In this document: piece by piece, positions 1 to 7,406 of the stretch
How the letters are laid out: each line of letters starts with the position of its first letter
How positions within the stretch are numbered: position 1 is the stretch's first letter
Source: Melghirimyces algeriensis
GTDB taxonomy: Bacteria > Bacillota > Bacilli > Thermoactinomycetales > DSM-45169
NCBI RefSeq assembly: GCF_900182565.1
Contig: NZ_FXTI01000012.1
Coordinates: 24,724 to 88,723, forward strand
Reading direction: 5' to 3'
Length of the DNA stretch: 64,000 nt
Notes under the pieces: model-generated
Databases searched by the model: none
What the model was told of the DNA's origin: nothing
Seen by the model: the letters and a program-made list of their open reading frames with translations, nothing else
Made by a program: the position numbers and the translations under genes

Positions 1-255
1 TTGGCGGTTGAATGTGGTAGGATTGTGGTTTTCCCAGAAGATCTGAAGCAATTCCTTATAGGAAACCCTCGCCGGATCATATTCCAGATGCACCACTTCA
101 GCATGACCCGTCCGATCCGTACAGACTTCCTCATATGTCGGATTCTCAGTCGCGCCGCCCATATATCCCACCGCTGTGGACATTACTCCTTCCACTTTGC
201 GGAACAATTCCTCCACAGACCAAAAACATCCGGCACCAAATGTTGCTTTCGCCAT
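1..255 (-). CDS. msrA: Peptide methionine sulfoxide reductase MsrA, N-terminal part, cut by the window edge
   Basis: The minus strand is open from an ATG at 255 to the left edge without a stop, giving the first 85 residues. The protein begins MAKATFGAGCFW; GCFW is the MsrA catalytic motif, with the nucleophilic cysteine at residue 10. The following EGVMSTAVGYMGG and PTYEEVCTDRTGHAEVV segments are also typical of MsrA. The family reduces methionine-S-sulfoxide in proteins using thioredoxin. GGGGAG about 9 bases upstream supports this start; an in-frame ATG at 276 is less well placed. Whether a C-terminal MsrB domain follows cannot be seen. Confidence 0.93.
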   Translation of the reverse strand, partial: MAKATFGAGCFWSVEELFRKVEGVMSTAVGYMGGATENPTYEEVCTDRTGHAEVVHLEYDPARVSYKELLQIFWENHNPTTFNRQ

Positions 256-434
256 TCGATCACACTCCCCATCCATTTTCCTTTATCCTATCCAAGTGGA
301 GTCCTTTCGACAATCCCTTTTCCTCTTACCGGCAATGTTTTCATTTTTGGAATCTGCAAAAAGAACCTCAGGATCACGGCCTCCTACAACACAACTTCCA
401 GACCATAAGCACTGTGTCATCCTTCCTATCATCC

Positions 435-680
435 CGATAAAAGGAGACTGCTGACAAAGATAAATAAGAGGGGGATATCCGGTGGAGCATCCTTTTCCGA
501 CGACCCAGCAGAACCCCTGGAGGTCCCAACCGTTTAGCGGACAACCTGCTTTCCCCTTTTGTCCGCTGGTTGGGGCCGGATGGGGGTGAAGCGGACTCCT
601 TCCACTTCTTTGCTGGAAGAAAGAGATGCGGAAACGGAGATCCCCCCTTCACCACTTTGTCATGAACCTCGATAAAAGGC
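435..680 (+). repeat. Structured interspersed repeat, copy 1, flanked by 9-bp direct repeats
   Basis: The core runs from GACTGCTGACAAAG (446) to CATGAACCTC (661-670). A second copy lies at 32131-32290 on the opposite strand. Both share GGTGGAGCATCCTTTTCCGA and TTTGCTGGA, and both have the same ends. This copy is flanked by GATAAAAGG at 436-444 and 671-679, like a target-site duplication. It can fold into nested stems: 470-481 with 635-647 (GGGGGATATCCG against CGGAGATCCCCC), 505-510 with 611-616 (CCAGCA/TGCTGG), and an apical hairpin pairing 522-544 with 559-577. The apical hairpin is absent from copy 2. No coding potential was seen. It sits between the rbsB terminator and msrA. The family is not recognised. 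Confidence 0.75.
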
Positions 681-690
681 TTCTGATCAC

Positions 691-722
691 AAAACAGACG
701 CCGGGATGCAACCCGACGCCTG
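691..722 (-). terminator. Rho-independent terminator of the rbs operon
   Basis: On the minus strand an 11-bp GC-rich stem (CAGGCGTCGGG pairing with CCCGGCGTCTG, two G-U pairs) with a 6-base loop is followed by TTTTG. It lies 15 bases after the rbsB stop codon. Confidence 0.85.
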
Positions 723-736
723 CATGGGGTATCAGT

Positions 737-1657
737 TTATTTTTTGATCAATTCCAGCTTGACGGGGTAGAAATCATCCACCTGATCTCCCTTGACCGCT
801 TTGGTGGCAACATTGACACTGGTTTCTCCGATTACTTCCGGCTTCTGCGCAATGGTGGCACCCAGGTCTCCCTTATTCACCGCTTTTACAGCATCATCCG
901 TCGCATCAAAGCCGACCACCAAGATATCTTTTTTGGCTCCCTGAATCGCTTTCAAAGCTCCCAAGGCCATCTCATCATTATGAGCAAAGACCGCGTCAAT
1001 CTCCTTGTTGCTTTGCAGAATGTTTTCCATAACCGTCAATCCCTTGGAGCGGTTAAAATCAGCTGGCTGAGAAGCGACCACTTTCACACCGTCTTTATTG
1101 TCGACCGCCTGATGGAACCCTTTCCCCCGGTCACGGGCTGCGGAGGTTCCCGGAATTCCTTCCAACTCCACAATGTTTCCCTTATTCCCGATCTGTTCCA
1201 GGATATATTCGCCCGCCATTTTTCCACCTTCTACATTATCGGACGCAATGTGGGACAGCACTTCTCCGCCTTCTGACTTCCGATCCACCGTAATCACAGG
1301 AATATTCGCTTTATTGGCAGATTCCACAGCTGTAGTAATGGCTTTACTGTCCGTCGGATTGATCAGCAAAATATCCACATTCTTTTGGATCAAATCCTCT
1401 ACATCATTTAGCTGCTTGGCATTGTCATCCTGAGCATCCGCTACAATGAGTTCCGCTCCGGATTCTTTGGCTGCTTTCTCTGCCCCTTCTTTCAAGGAAA
1501 CAAAGAAGGGATTGTTCAAAGTGGAGATGGATAGGCCAATCTTCACTTGATCATTCTGCTTCTTTTCCTCCTTTTCCAGTGTCGATTCGCTGGAGCAACC
1601 CGCCAAAACACCCATTGCCAGCACTGCAATCAACAACAAGCTCCAAACCTTTTTCAT
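737..1657 (-). CDS. rbsB: D-ribose ABC transporter, substrate-binding lipoprotein
   Basis: 306-residue periplasmic-binding-protein-like lipoprotein. A signal peptide (MKKVWSLLLIAVLAMG) ends in the lipobox LAGC, so Cys21 is probably lipidated. The mature part (KIGLSISTLNNPFFVSLK, then VDILLINPTDSKA and IPVITVDR) is typical of type I sugar-binding proteins of the RbsB group. It should capture ribose outside the membrane and deliver it to RbsC/RbsA. An upstream in-frame ATG at 1795 lies inside rbsC; the start at 1657 was chosen because AGGAGGG precedes it and it begins the signal peptide. Last gene of the operon. Confidence 0.95.
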   Translation of the reverse strand: MKKVWSLLLIAVLAMGVLAGCSSESTLEKEEKKQNDQVKIGLSISTLNNPFFVSLKEGAEKAAKESGAELIVADAQDDNAKQLNDVEDLIQKNVDILLINPTDSKAITTAVESANKANIPVITVDRKSEGGEVLSHIASDNVEGGKMAGEYILEQIGNKGNIVELEGIPGTSAARDRGKGFHQAVDNKDGVKVVASQPADFNRSKGLTVMENILQSNKEIDAVFAHNDEMALGALKAIQGAKKDILVVGFDATDDAVKAVNKGDLGATIAQKPEVIGETSVNVATKAVKGDQVDDFYPVKLELIKK

Positions 1658-1712
1658 CCCTGGTTCCCTCCTATGCCATTTGAAGAATTTATTTGGAATT
1701 CCCGAAGATCTT

Positions 1713-2663
1713 TCAGGATTTTCGGGAACGGTCCAGCAAAACCGCAAGTAAAATAACTCCACCTTTGACAACCTGTTGATAGAAAGAAGAAACATTTAGC
1801 AGATTCAATCCATTATCTAACACTCCGATAATAATGGCGCCAATCAAGGTACCAATAATCCAACCCCGCCCACCGGCCAGACTGGTTCCTCCAAGAACCA
1901 CAGCGGCAATCGCATCCAATTCATAGGTTGTCCCTGCTGTCGGCTGAGCCGAGTTCAGCCGGGCTGTCAGAATCAACCCTGCCACAGAAGCAAACAGACC
2001 ACTGATCGCGTAAACCCATATCTTCACCCGATGGGTTCGCACTCCGGAAAGCATAGCGGCTTCTTCATTGCCACCGATCGCATAAACATATCGTCCAAAC
2101 GTCGTGCTTTTCAACACAAAATACAGAATCAAAAATGATATCAACATCCAGATGACGGGAACCGGTATCTCAAGAAAATAACCCTTTCCCAACATCGCGA
2201 AAGCCTCATTGTCAAAAGCGATTGGACGACCTTCGGTATACACCAGTGTTAATCCCCTGTATACCGTCATCGTTGCCAGAGTGGCAATAAAAGGCGCCAT
2301 CCGCCCTTTTGCCACCAATACCCCGTTGACGGCTCCCATCAATGTACCGGCAGCCAATCCTGTCAGAATCGCAACAAACGGATCCATTCCGGAAGCCAAC
2401 ATTCCCGCACTAAATGCACCAGACAGTGCAAGGATGGAACCGACAGACAGATCGATGCCTCCGGTCAGAATGACAAAGGTCATTCCAAAGGCTAACAAAG
2501 CATTAATGGAAATTTGTCGAAGTACATTAAAGATATTTGTAATACTCAGAAAATCCTTGCTGATTACTGACAACACCACTACAATGGCTCCCAAACCTAA
2601 CAGTGGACCGATTTTCTGAGGCATGCTGATTCGAAGTCCAGAATTTTTTGGTTGGGATTGCAT
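1713..2663 (-). CDS. rbsC: D-ribose ABC transporter, permease
   Basis: 316-residue polytopic membrane protein of the BPD_transp_2 type. About eight to ten hydrophobic segments are visible from residue 18 on, with the family segments TGGIDLSVGSILALSG and GGTSLAGGRGWIIGT. It forms the ribose channel with the RbsA ATPase. Its ATG abuts the rbsA stop (both at 2663), so translation is probably coupled. Length and order match rbsC of Bacillus. Confidence 0.95.
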   Translation of the reverse strand: MQSQPKNSGLRISMPQKIGPLLGLGAIVVVLSVISKDFLSITNIFNVLRQISINALLAFGMTFVILTGGIDLSVGSILALSGAFSAGMLASGMDPFVAILTGLAAGTLMGAVNGVLVAKGRMAPFIATLATMTVYRGLTLVYTEGRPIAFDNEAFAMLGKGYFLEIPVPVIWMLISFLILYFVLKSTTFGRYVYAIGGNEEAAMLSGVRTHRVKIWVYAISGLFASVAGLILTARLNSAQPTAGTTYELDAIAAVVLGGTSLAGGRGWIIGTLIGAIIIGVLDNGLNLLNVSSFYQQVVKGGVILLAVLLDRSRKS

Positions 2664-4159
2664 TACACATCACCTCCTGAGGCAGCGGTCATCACTCGTT
2701 CCTGTGTCGCCTCCCCATTTTTAAACCGACCGGTGATCCGTCCTTCATGCATCACCAATAAACGATCACTCATTCCCAACACTTCCGGTAAGTCGGAAGA
2801 AATCAGCAGAATCGCCATCCCTTCTGTAGCCAAATGGTCGATCAAGCGATAAATTTCCTCTTTGGCCCCAATATCCACGCCACGCGTCGGCTCATCCAGG
2901 ATGAGGATTTCAGGCGAAGCTGCCAACCATTTGCCAATCACCACTTTCTGCTGGTTCCCCCCACTCAGCGTTTGTACTTCCTGCTCTGAATCCGATGTTT
3001 TGATCGACAATTTTTTCACAATATCCTGAATAAGATTGGATTCCTTCTTTCGTTGAATTTTCCCCCAAGAAGTGATGGAAGAAAAGTTCGGAAGGGACAG
3101 GTTTTCCCTCACGGACAGGGGAAGCACCAACCCTTCTCTTTTCCGATCTTCTGTTACATAGGCAATTCCATGTCGAATCGCATCTTCCGGCCGCCGAATC
3201 TTCACTTCTTGACCGTTGATCCGGATCTTCCCACGATCTGGCTGCCGCACACCAAACAGAAGATCCGCCATCTCAGTCCGACCAGCCCCCATCAAACCGG
3301 CAAGCCCAACAATCTCCCCTCTTCGGATGGAAAAGGTGACATCTTCCACTTCACCCCCAGAAGTCAGTCCCTCTACACTGAGGCACTCTTCTCCCGGTGT
3401 CACGGAACTTCGGGGGTACCGGTTCGTGATCTCCCGACCCACCATCATTTGGACCAGTTCATTCATATCTGTTTCATCACTCTGGCGTGTTCCAATGGTT
3501 GCGCCATCTCTCATCACTGTAATGCGATCACAGATTTCAAAAATCTCTTCCATTCGGTGAGAAATGTAAACCATTCCCACTCCTTGTTTCTTCAGAATAC
3601 GGATCACCTGAAACAGGGATTCAATCTCCCGGTTGGTCAACGCTGCCGTCGGCTCGTCCAAAACCAAGATCTTTGCTTCCAGCGAAAGGGCTTTGGCAAT
3701 CTCCACCATCTGTTGTTGTCCTACAGAAAGATTTCCTGTTCTTTCAGCAGGGTGAATCTCCAATCCCAGATGATCCAACCATTTTGTTGCCTCCGATTTC
3801 ATCTTGCGCCAATCAATCCAACCAGTAGGACCATGAACAAACTCCCGACCGAGGAAGAGATTTTCCATCACGGTTAAATCAGCGATCAGATTGAGCTCCT
3901 GATGGATCATCGCAATTCCCATCCCTTGAGCCTCTCTGGGAGTATACCCTTCCCGTTCCTTGCCAAACACTTTTACTGTTCCGTCATCCTTGGGGTGGAC
4001 CCCGCAGAGAATCTTCATCAGTGTTGATTTCCCGGCACCATTCTCACCCATCAAAGCATGCACTTCCCCTTCTTCCAGGGAAAATCGGGCATGATGCAAG
4101 ACCTGATTTCCGGAAAACGATTTTTGGATCTTTTCCATCTCCAAAAGTAACTCTGCCAT
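2663..4159 (-). CDS. rbsA: D-ribose ABC transporter, tandem ATP-binding protein
   Basis: 498 residues holding two ABC ATPase domains. The first has Walker A GENGAGKST at about 38-46, the signature LSVGQQQ and Walker B ILVLDEPT. The second has the degenerate Walker A GAGRTE without the lysine, usual in RbsA/MglA proteins, then LSGGNQQ and ILILDEPT. It powers ribose import through RbsC. The start at 4159 is preceded by AAGGTGA; a longer reading frame to 4222 would overlap rbsD and lacks a good site. A paralogous sugar transporter (xylose, galactose) is excluded by the rbsD/rbsK context. Confidence 0.95.
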   Translation of the reverse strand: MAELLLEMEKIQKSFSGNQVLHHARFSLEEGEVHALMGENGAGKSTLMKILCGVHPKDDGTVKVFGKEREGYTPREAQGMGIAMIHQELNLIADLTVMENLFLGREFVHGPTGWIDWRKMKSEATKWLDHLGLEIHPAERTGNLSVGQQQMVEIAKALSLEAKILVLDEPTAALTNREIESLFQVIRILKKQGVGMVYISHRMEEIFEICDRITVMRDGATIGTRQSDETDMNELVQMMVGREITNRYPRSSVTPGEECLSVEGLTSGGEVEDVTFSIRRGEIVGLAGLMGAGRTEMADLLFGVRQPDRGKIRINGQEVKIRRPEDAIRHGIAYVTEDRKREGLVLPLSVRENLSLPNFSSITSWGKIQRKKESNLIQDIVKKLSIKTSDSEQEVQTLSGGNQQKVVIGKWLAASPEILILDEPTRGVDIGAKEEIYRLIDHLATEGMAILLISSDLPEVLGMSDRLLVMHEGRITGRFKNGEATQERVMTAASGGDV

Positions 4160-4173
4160 GGTTTCACCTTCTT

Positions 4174-4569
4174 TCAAAAAGCAACGCCTGATTGTAAAAC
4201 AACATTGGCGTAGGAGGTGCATTCCCCGGTGCGAATGACAGCCTTTGCCTGACGACTCATGGCTTTCAATTTTTCATGGGAGGTGGATTCCCACTCTATA
4301 TGGGATAACATATCTTCTAATTGCTGATGTAGTTCAGGACTGACCACCTTTGTCTCCTCAGCCAATATCACCTTTTCCACAGTCATTTCCGACAAAACCG
4401 CTTGCAAGGTTTCGATCAGACCGGGTGTTCCAGGGGAAACTGCCAAGTCAATTCGCTCTGTTTCAGGAGGAATCGGCAGACCGGCATCCCCGATCACGAC
4501 TTGATCGGTATGTCCCAATTCACTGATGACTCTGGAGAGATGACTATTTAACAACAATGTTTTTTTCAT
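4174..4569 (-). CDS. rbsD: D-ribose pyranase
   Basis: 131 residues, the usual RbsD length. The N-terminal GHTD contains the histidine (His20) used by the family, and GDAGLPIP follows. RbsD interconverts the beta-pyran and beta-furan forms of ribose so that ribokinase gets its substrate. Its ATG overlaps the rbsK stop by 4 bases, which suggests translational coupling. Confidence 0.94.
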   Translation of the reverse strand: MKKTLLLNSHLSRVISELGHTDQVVIGDAGLPIPPETERIDLAVSPGTPGLIETLQAVLSEMTVEKVILAEETKVVSPELHQQLEDMLSHIEWESTSHEKLKAMSRQAKAVIRTGECTSYANVVLQSGVAF

Positions 4570-5507
4570 CCATTACCCTCCAATTCTTTGCTGTAAAAGG
4601 CATCCACTTCTTTTCGACTCGGCATGCCATTCTGGGCACCCAGACGGGTGACGGCGAGACTGGCTACGCAACCGGCAAAGTCAACAGCATCAAAAAGAGG
4701 TTTCCCTTCAGCCAGGGCACAGGCCAAACCTGCATTAAACGCATCTCCGGCACCGGTGGTATCCACCACATGGACCGACCGTCCGGCTACTTTCCGAAAT
4801 CCCTCTTCCTTGGATAAAACAACAGCCCCCTGCTCCCCCAAGGTTGTAACAACACAGCTGACGCCTTTGTGGAGAAGCGTTTGCATCCCTTGCTCCAACC
4901 CCCCTTCTTCTGCCGGGTAGCCGGATAACCGTTCCAGCTCAGAGCGGTTGGGGGTCAACACATCCACCCATTGATACAACTCTTGTGGCAATTTCGTGGC
5001 AGGAGCGGGGTTCAATACAACGATCTTTCCCAATTCCTTCGCTGTGCGGGCTGCTTCCATCACCGTTTCCATGGGAATCTCCAGCTGAAGTACAACAACC
5101 TCAGACTCAGCGATTCGCTCTTGATGATGCCGTACATCATCAGGCAAGCACCGGCTGTTGGCACCCGGAACAACAACAATGCTGTTATCTCCTTCAGACA
5201 ACCATATGGATGCAACTCCCGTAGGAGCATCCGGTGTACGCTTCACTGGCTGTATATCCACCCCACTCTGCTCCAAAGACTCCAACAAGGTTTGTCCAAA
5301 GGAATCGGTTCCCACCGATCCAACCATCACCGTAGAAGCTCCCAACCGTGCGGCGGACACAGCTTGATTGGCCCCTTTTCCCCCAGGAATAAAATAGACC
5401 GAATCCCCAGTTACTGTCTCTCCTATTTGTGGTAGTCGTGCCGCCTGAACCACCACATCCATATTTAAGCTGCCAATCACTGCTACACGCGCCTGTCTAT
5501 CTGTCAA
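4566..5507 (-). CDS. rbsK: Ribokinase
   Basis: 313-residue PfkB-family sugar kinase. GSLNMDVVV at the N-terminus, GGKGANQAVSAARLG in the substrate-binding part and DTTGAGDAFNAG near the C-terminus (anion hole and catalytic Asp) are all present. It phosphorylates ribose to ribose-5-phosphate in the cytoplasm. The start overlaps the rbsR stop by 4 bases. Confidence 0.95.
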   Translation of the reverse strand: MTDRQARVAVIGSLNMDVVVQAARLPQIGETVTGDSVYFIPGGKGANQAVSAARLGASTVMVGSVGTDSFGQTLLESLEQSGVDIQPVKRTPDAPTGVASIWLSEGDNSIVVVPGANSRCLPDDVRHHQERIAESEVVVLQLEIPMETVMEAARTAKELGKIVVLNPAPATKLPQELYQWVDVLTPNRSELERLSGYPAEEGGLEQGMQTLLHKGVSCVVTTLGEQGAVVLSKEEGFRKVAGRSVHVVDTTGAGDAFNAGLACALAEGKPLFDAVDFAGCVASLAVTRLGAQNGMPSRKEVDAFYSKELEGNG

Positions 5508-6505
5508 TACTTACGCCTCCTCGTTGAACCCCGTTCAATAAGATGGACATCCAATTCCAGATCTTCCACCTGATCGGTATATCCCTGTACACGGTCGATC
5601 AGATGTAAAGCCGCACGAGCTCCCATCTCATAAATCAGCTGGGCAACGGTCGTCAATTCGGGTTCCGTCCATTCTGTGGCTCCAATCCCATCAAAACCAC
5701 ACAGGGAAACCTCTTCCGGAACCTTTATTCCCATACGGTGCAAAGCTTTCAAAGCACCGATCGCCATCAGATCATTGCCGGCAAAAATTCCATCCACATC
5801 TGGATGAGCTTCCACCAATGCCTGAACAGCCCCCTTACCACCGGTGATCGAGAACTGACCTGGAAGAATCAGCGACTCTTCAAACCAATCCAAGTCCTTC
5901 ACTACATCCCGATACCCTCGAAGCCGCTCTTGGGCAGTGATCAACTCTTGGGGACCTGCAATATGAGCCACTTTTCGACAGCCGGTGGCGAGAAGATGAT
6001 GAACCGCCTTTCTTGCCCCTTCCGCATTTTTGGAACGAATCACTGAACAATTGCCTTCACGCAGCGCTCGGTCCAGTACAACCAAGGGAATTCCATTTTC
6101 GTTGATTACCGCCAAGTCTTCTTCTCCCAGACTGCTGGAAGCAAAAATAATTCCATCAATATATTTTTGACGAAGGACATCAATATACGTTTGTTCCCGC
6201 GTATCCAAATCATCAGAATTACAAAAGATTACAGTAAAGCCGCGGGACCTTGCCGAATCTTCCACCGCTCTCGACAATTCAGAAAAAAACGGATTCATAA
6301 TCGTAGGTAAAATCAGAGCAATGGTTCCCGTTTTGCGGTTGGCCAGACTGCGGGCTACGGTATTGGGCCGGTAATCCAGTTCCTTAATCACTTTCATTAC
6401 ACGAGCTTCTGTATCCTGATTCACATAGCCGTTTTGATTTAGAACCCGTGATACAGTTGCGACAGATACTCCCGCTCGCTGTGCTACATCTCTAATAGTT
6501 GCCAA
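5504..6505 (-). CDS. rbsR: LacI-family repressor of the ribose operon
   Basis: 333 residues. An N-terminal LacI helix-turn-helix (ATIRDVAQRAGVSVATVSRVLN) and hinge (NTVARSLANRKTG) precede a periplasmic-binding-protein-like ligand domain (FAGNDLMAIGAL, CGFDGIGATEW). The start is TTG at 6505, seven bases after GGGAGTGG. The gene is first in the rbsRKDACB operon, as in Bacillus subtilis, and two near-identical palindromic operators lie directly upstream, so autoregulation is likely. Ribose as inducer is inferred from the context. Confidence 0.93.
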   Translation of the reverse strand: MATIRDVAQRAGVSVATVSRVLNQNGYVNQDTEARVMKVIKELDYRPNTVARSLANRKTGTIALILPTIMNPFFSELSRAVEDSARSRGFTVIFCNSDDLDTREQTYIDVLRQKYIDGIIFASSSLGEEDLAVINENGIPLVVLDRALREGNCSVIRSKNAEGARKAVHHLLATGCRKVAHIAGPQELITAQERLRGYRDVVKDLDWFEESLILPGQFSITGGKGAVQALVEAHPDVDGIFAGNDLMAIGALKALHRMGIKVPEEVSLCGFDGIGATEWTEPELTTVAQLIYEMGARAALHLIDRVQGYTDQVEDLELDVHLIERGSTRRRKY

Positions 6506-6521
6506 GTTTCATCCACTCCCT

Positions 6522-6539
6522 GTGAAACCGGTTACATAC
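6522..6539. promoter_or_regulatory. Operator O2 of the rbs operon (LacI/cre type)
   Basis: TGTGAAACCGGTTACATA is an imperfect palindrome that fits the LacI/CcpA-type consensus TGWAANCGNTNWCA. It lies between the promoter and the rbsR start. Its centre is exactly 40 bp from that of O1. It could bind RbsR, CcpA or both. Confidence 0.75.
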
Positions 6540-6560
6540 CAGAGAGAGATAATACACAAA

Positions 6561-6580
6561 ATATGTAACCGGTTACATAT
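6561..6580. promoter_or_regulatory. Operator O1 of the rbs operon, perfect 20-bp palindrome
   Basis: ATATGTAACCGGTTACATAT is a perfect palindrome directly downstream of the -10 element, placed to block transcription. It also matches the cre consensus, so catabolite repression by CcpA is possible. Confidence 0.82.
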
Positions 6581-6610
6581 AGCATACTATTCTCTTCATC
6601 CATGTGTCAA
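6581..6610 (-). promoter_or_regulatory. Sigma-A promoter of the rbs operon
   Basis: On the minus strand, TTGACA (6605-6610), an 18-bp spacer and TATGCT (6581-6586). The -10 element touches operator O1. Confidence 0.75.
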
Positions 6611-6979
6611 TACAAAATCATTAGTAATAATTTCTTATACGAGACTGCATCATTTCCCGGTAAAAGATCAACTCCCATCAAATAGTATTTTTTCTAATAA
6701 AAAGAAATTAAACATATATTTGAGATTCCTTTTTCTAGTGTAAATCAAAATCAATCAAATGATAATATGTTTTTGAAATTATTTACAAACTATCTATGTT
6801 TCATTCACATTTTTTGTCTTCGAGATCTTCCCTGCACATAAACAACGTTCTTGTCTGATTAACCCGATATTCTCAATCTATCTTTTAGCGGGATAATGGA
6901 AGACGACAAATTCTGTATCATAGTATAATAAAAGCATCACCCATCCAAAGGTGAAAACGGAGTGAAAGGTGAGGGTAAA
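6611..6979. other. AT-rich divergent intergenic region
   Basis: About 370 bases between the rbs promoter and the PH-domain gene, with no convincing gene. A TATAAT at 6924-6929 is a likely -10 element for the plus-strand gene; no good -35 element is evident. Confidence 0.5.
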
Positions 6980-7360
6980 ATGGGGATTTTTGACGGGCTG
7001 ATGGGCAATGCATCCGAAATCAGTGCTGATCAGGCACAACAGGAATTTGGCCATTTGTTGGCTTCATCCGAACGGATTGAAAAAAGTTATGTTCTCATCC
7101 GGGACTTGTTTCTATTTACCAATAAACGCTTGATATTGGTGGACAAACAAGGATTAACAGGTAAAAAGGTTTCTTACTTGTCCATTCCATACCATAGCAT
7201 TACTCGCTTCAGTATTGAAACAGCCGGTCATTTTGACTTGGATGCTGAATTAAACATTTGGGTATCCGGTCAAGAGATGCCAATCGTTCAAAAACAGTTT
7301 AACAAAAAGCTGAATATTTATGATTTGCAAAGTGTTTTAGCTGAATACGTTTTAAGATAA
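6980..7360 (+). CDS. Bacterial PH-domain protein (YvbH-like)
   Basis: 126-residue soluble protein. The sequence (YVLIRDLFLFTNKRLILVDKQGLTGKKVSYLSIPYHSITRFSIE read in parts, then ELNIWVSG) matches the bacterial PH-like domain fold found in Bacillus YvbH-type proteins: beta strands with a TNKRL turn and a C-terminal helix (LQSVLAEYVLR). The function of this family is not established. ATG at 6980 was chosen because AAAGGTGAGGG precedes it; an in-frame GTG at 6962 has no site. Monocistronic, followed by a strong terminator. Confidence 0.82.
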   Translation: MGIFDGLMGNASEISADQAQQEFGHLLASSERIEKSYVLIRDLFLFTNKRLILVDKQGLTGKKVSYLSIPYHSITRFSIETAGHFDLDAELNIWVSGQEMPIVQKQFNKKLNIYDLQSVLAEYVLR

Positions 7361-7406
7361 AGGAAAAGACAGGGAGAGCCCTAGAGGCCTCCCTGTCTTT
7401 TCCTTT
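7359..7406. terminator. Bidirectional terminator
   Basis: An 18-bp perfect inverted repeat (AAAGGAAAAGACAGGGAG and its complement) with a 12-base loop between two convergent genes. The A/T-rich stem ends supply U tracts on both strands. Confidence 0.93.

Noticed and set aside
445..670. T-box or other known riboswitch in the repeat at 445-670
   Set aside because: No T-box sequence (AGGGTGGNACCGCG), no terminator in the msrA direction, and the second copy is in the opposite orientation to its position on the chromosome.
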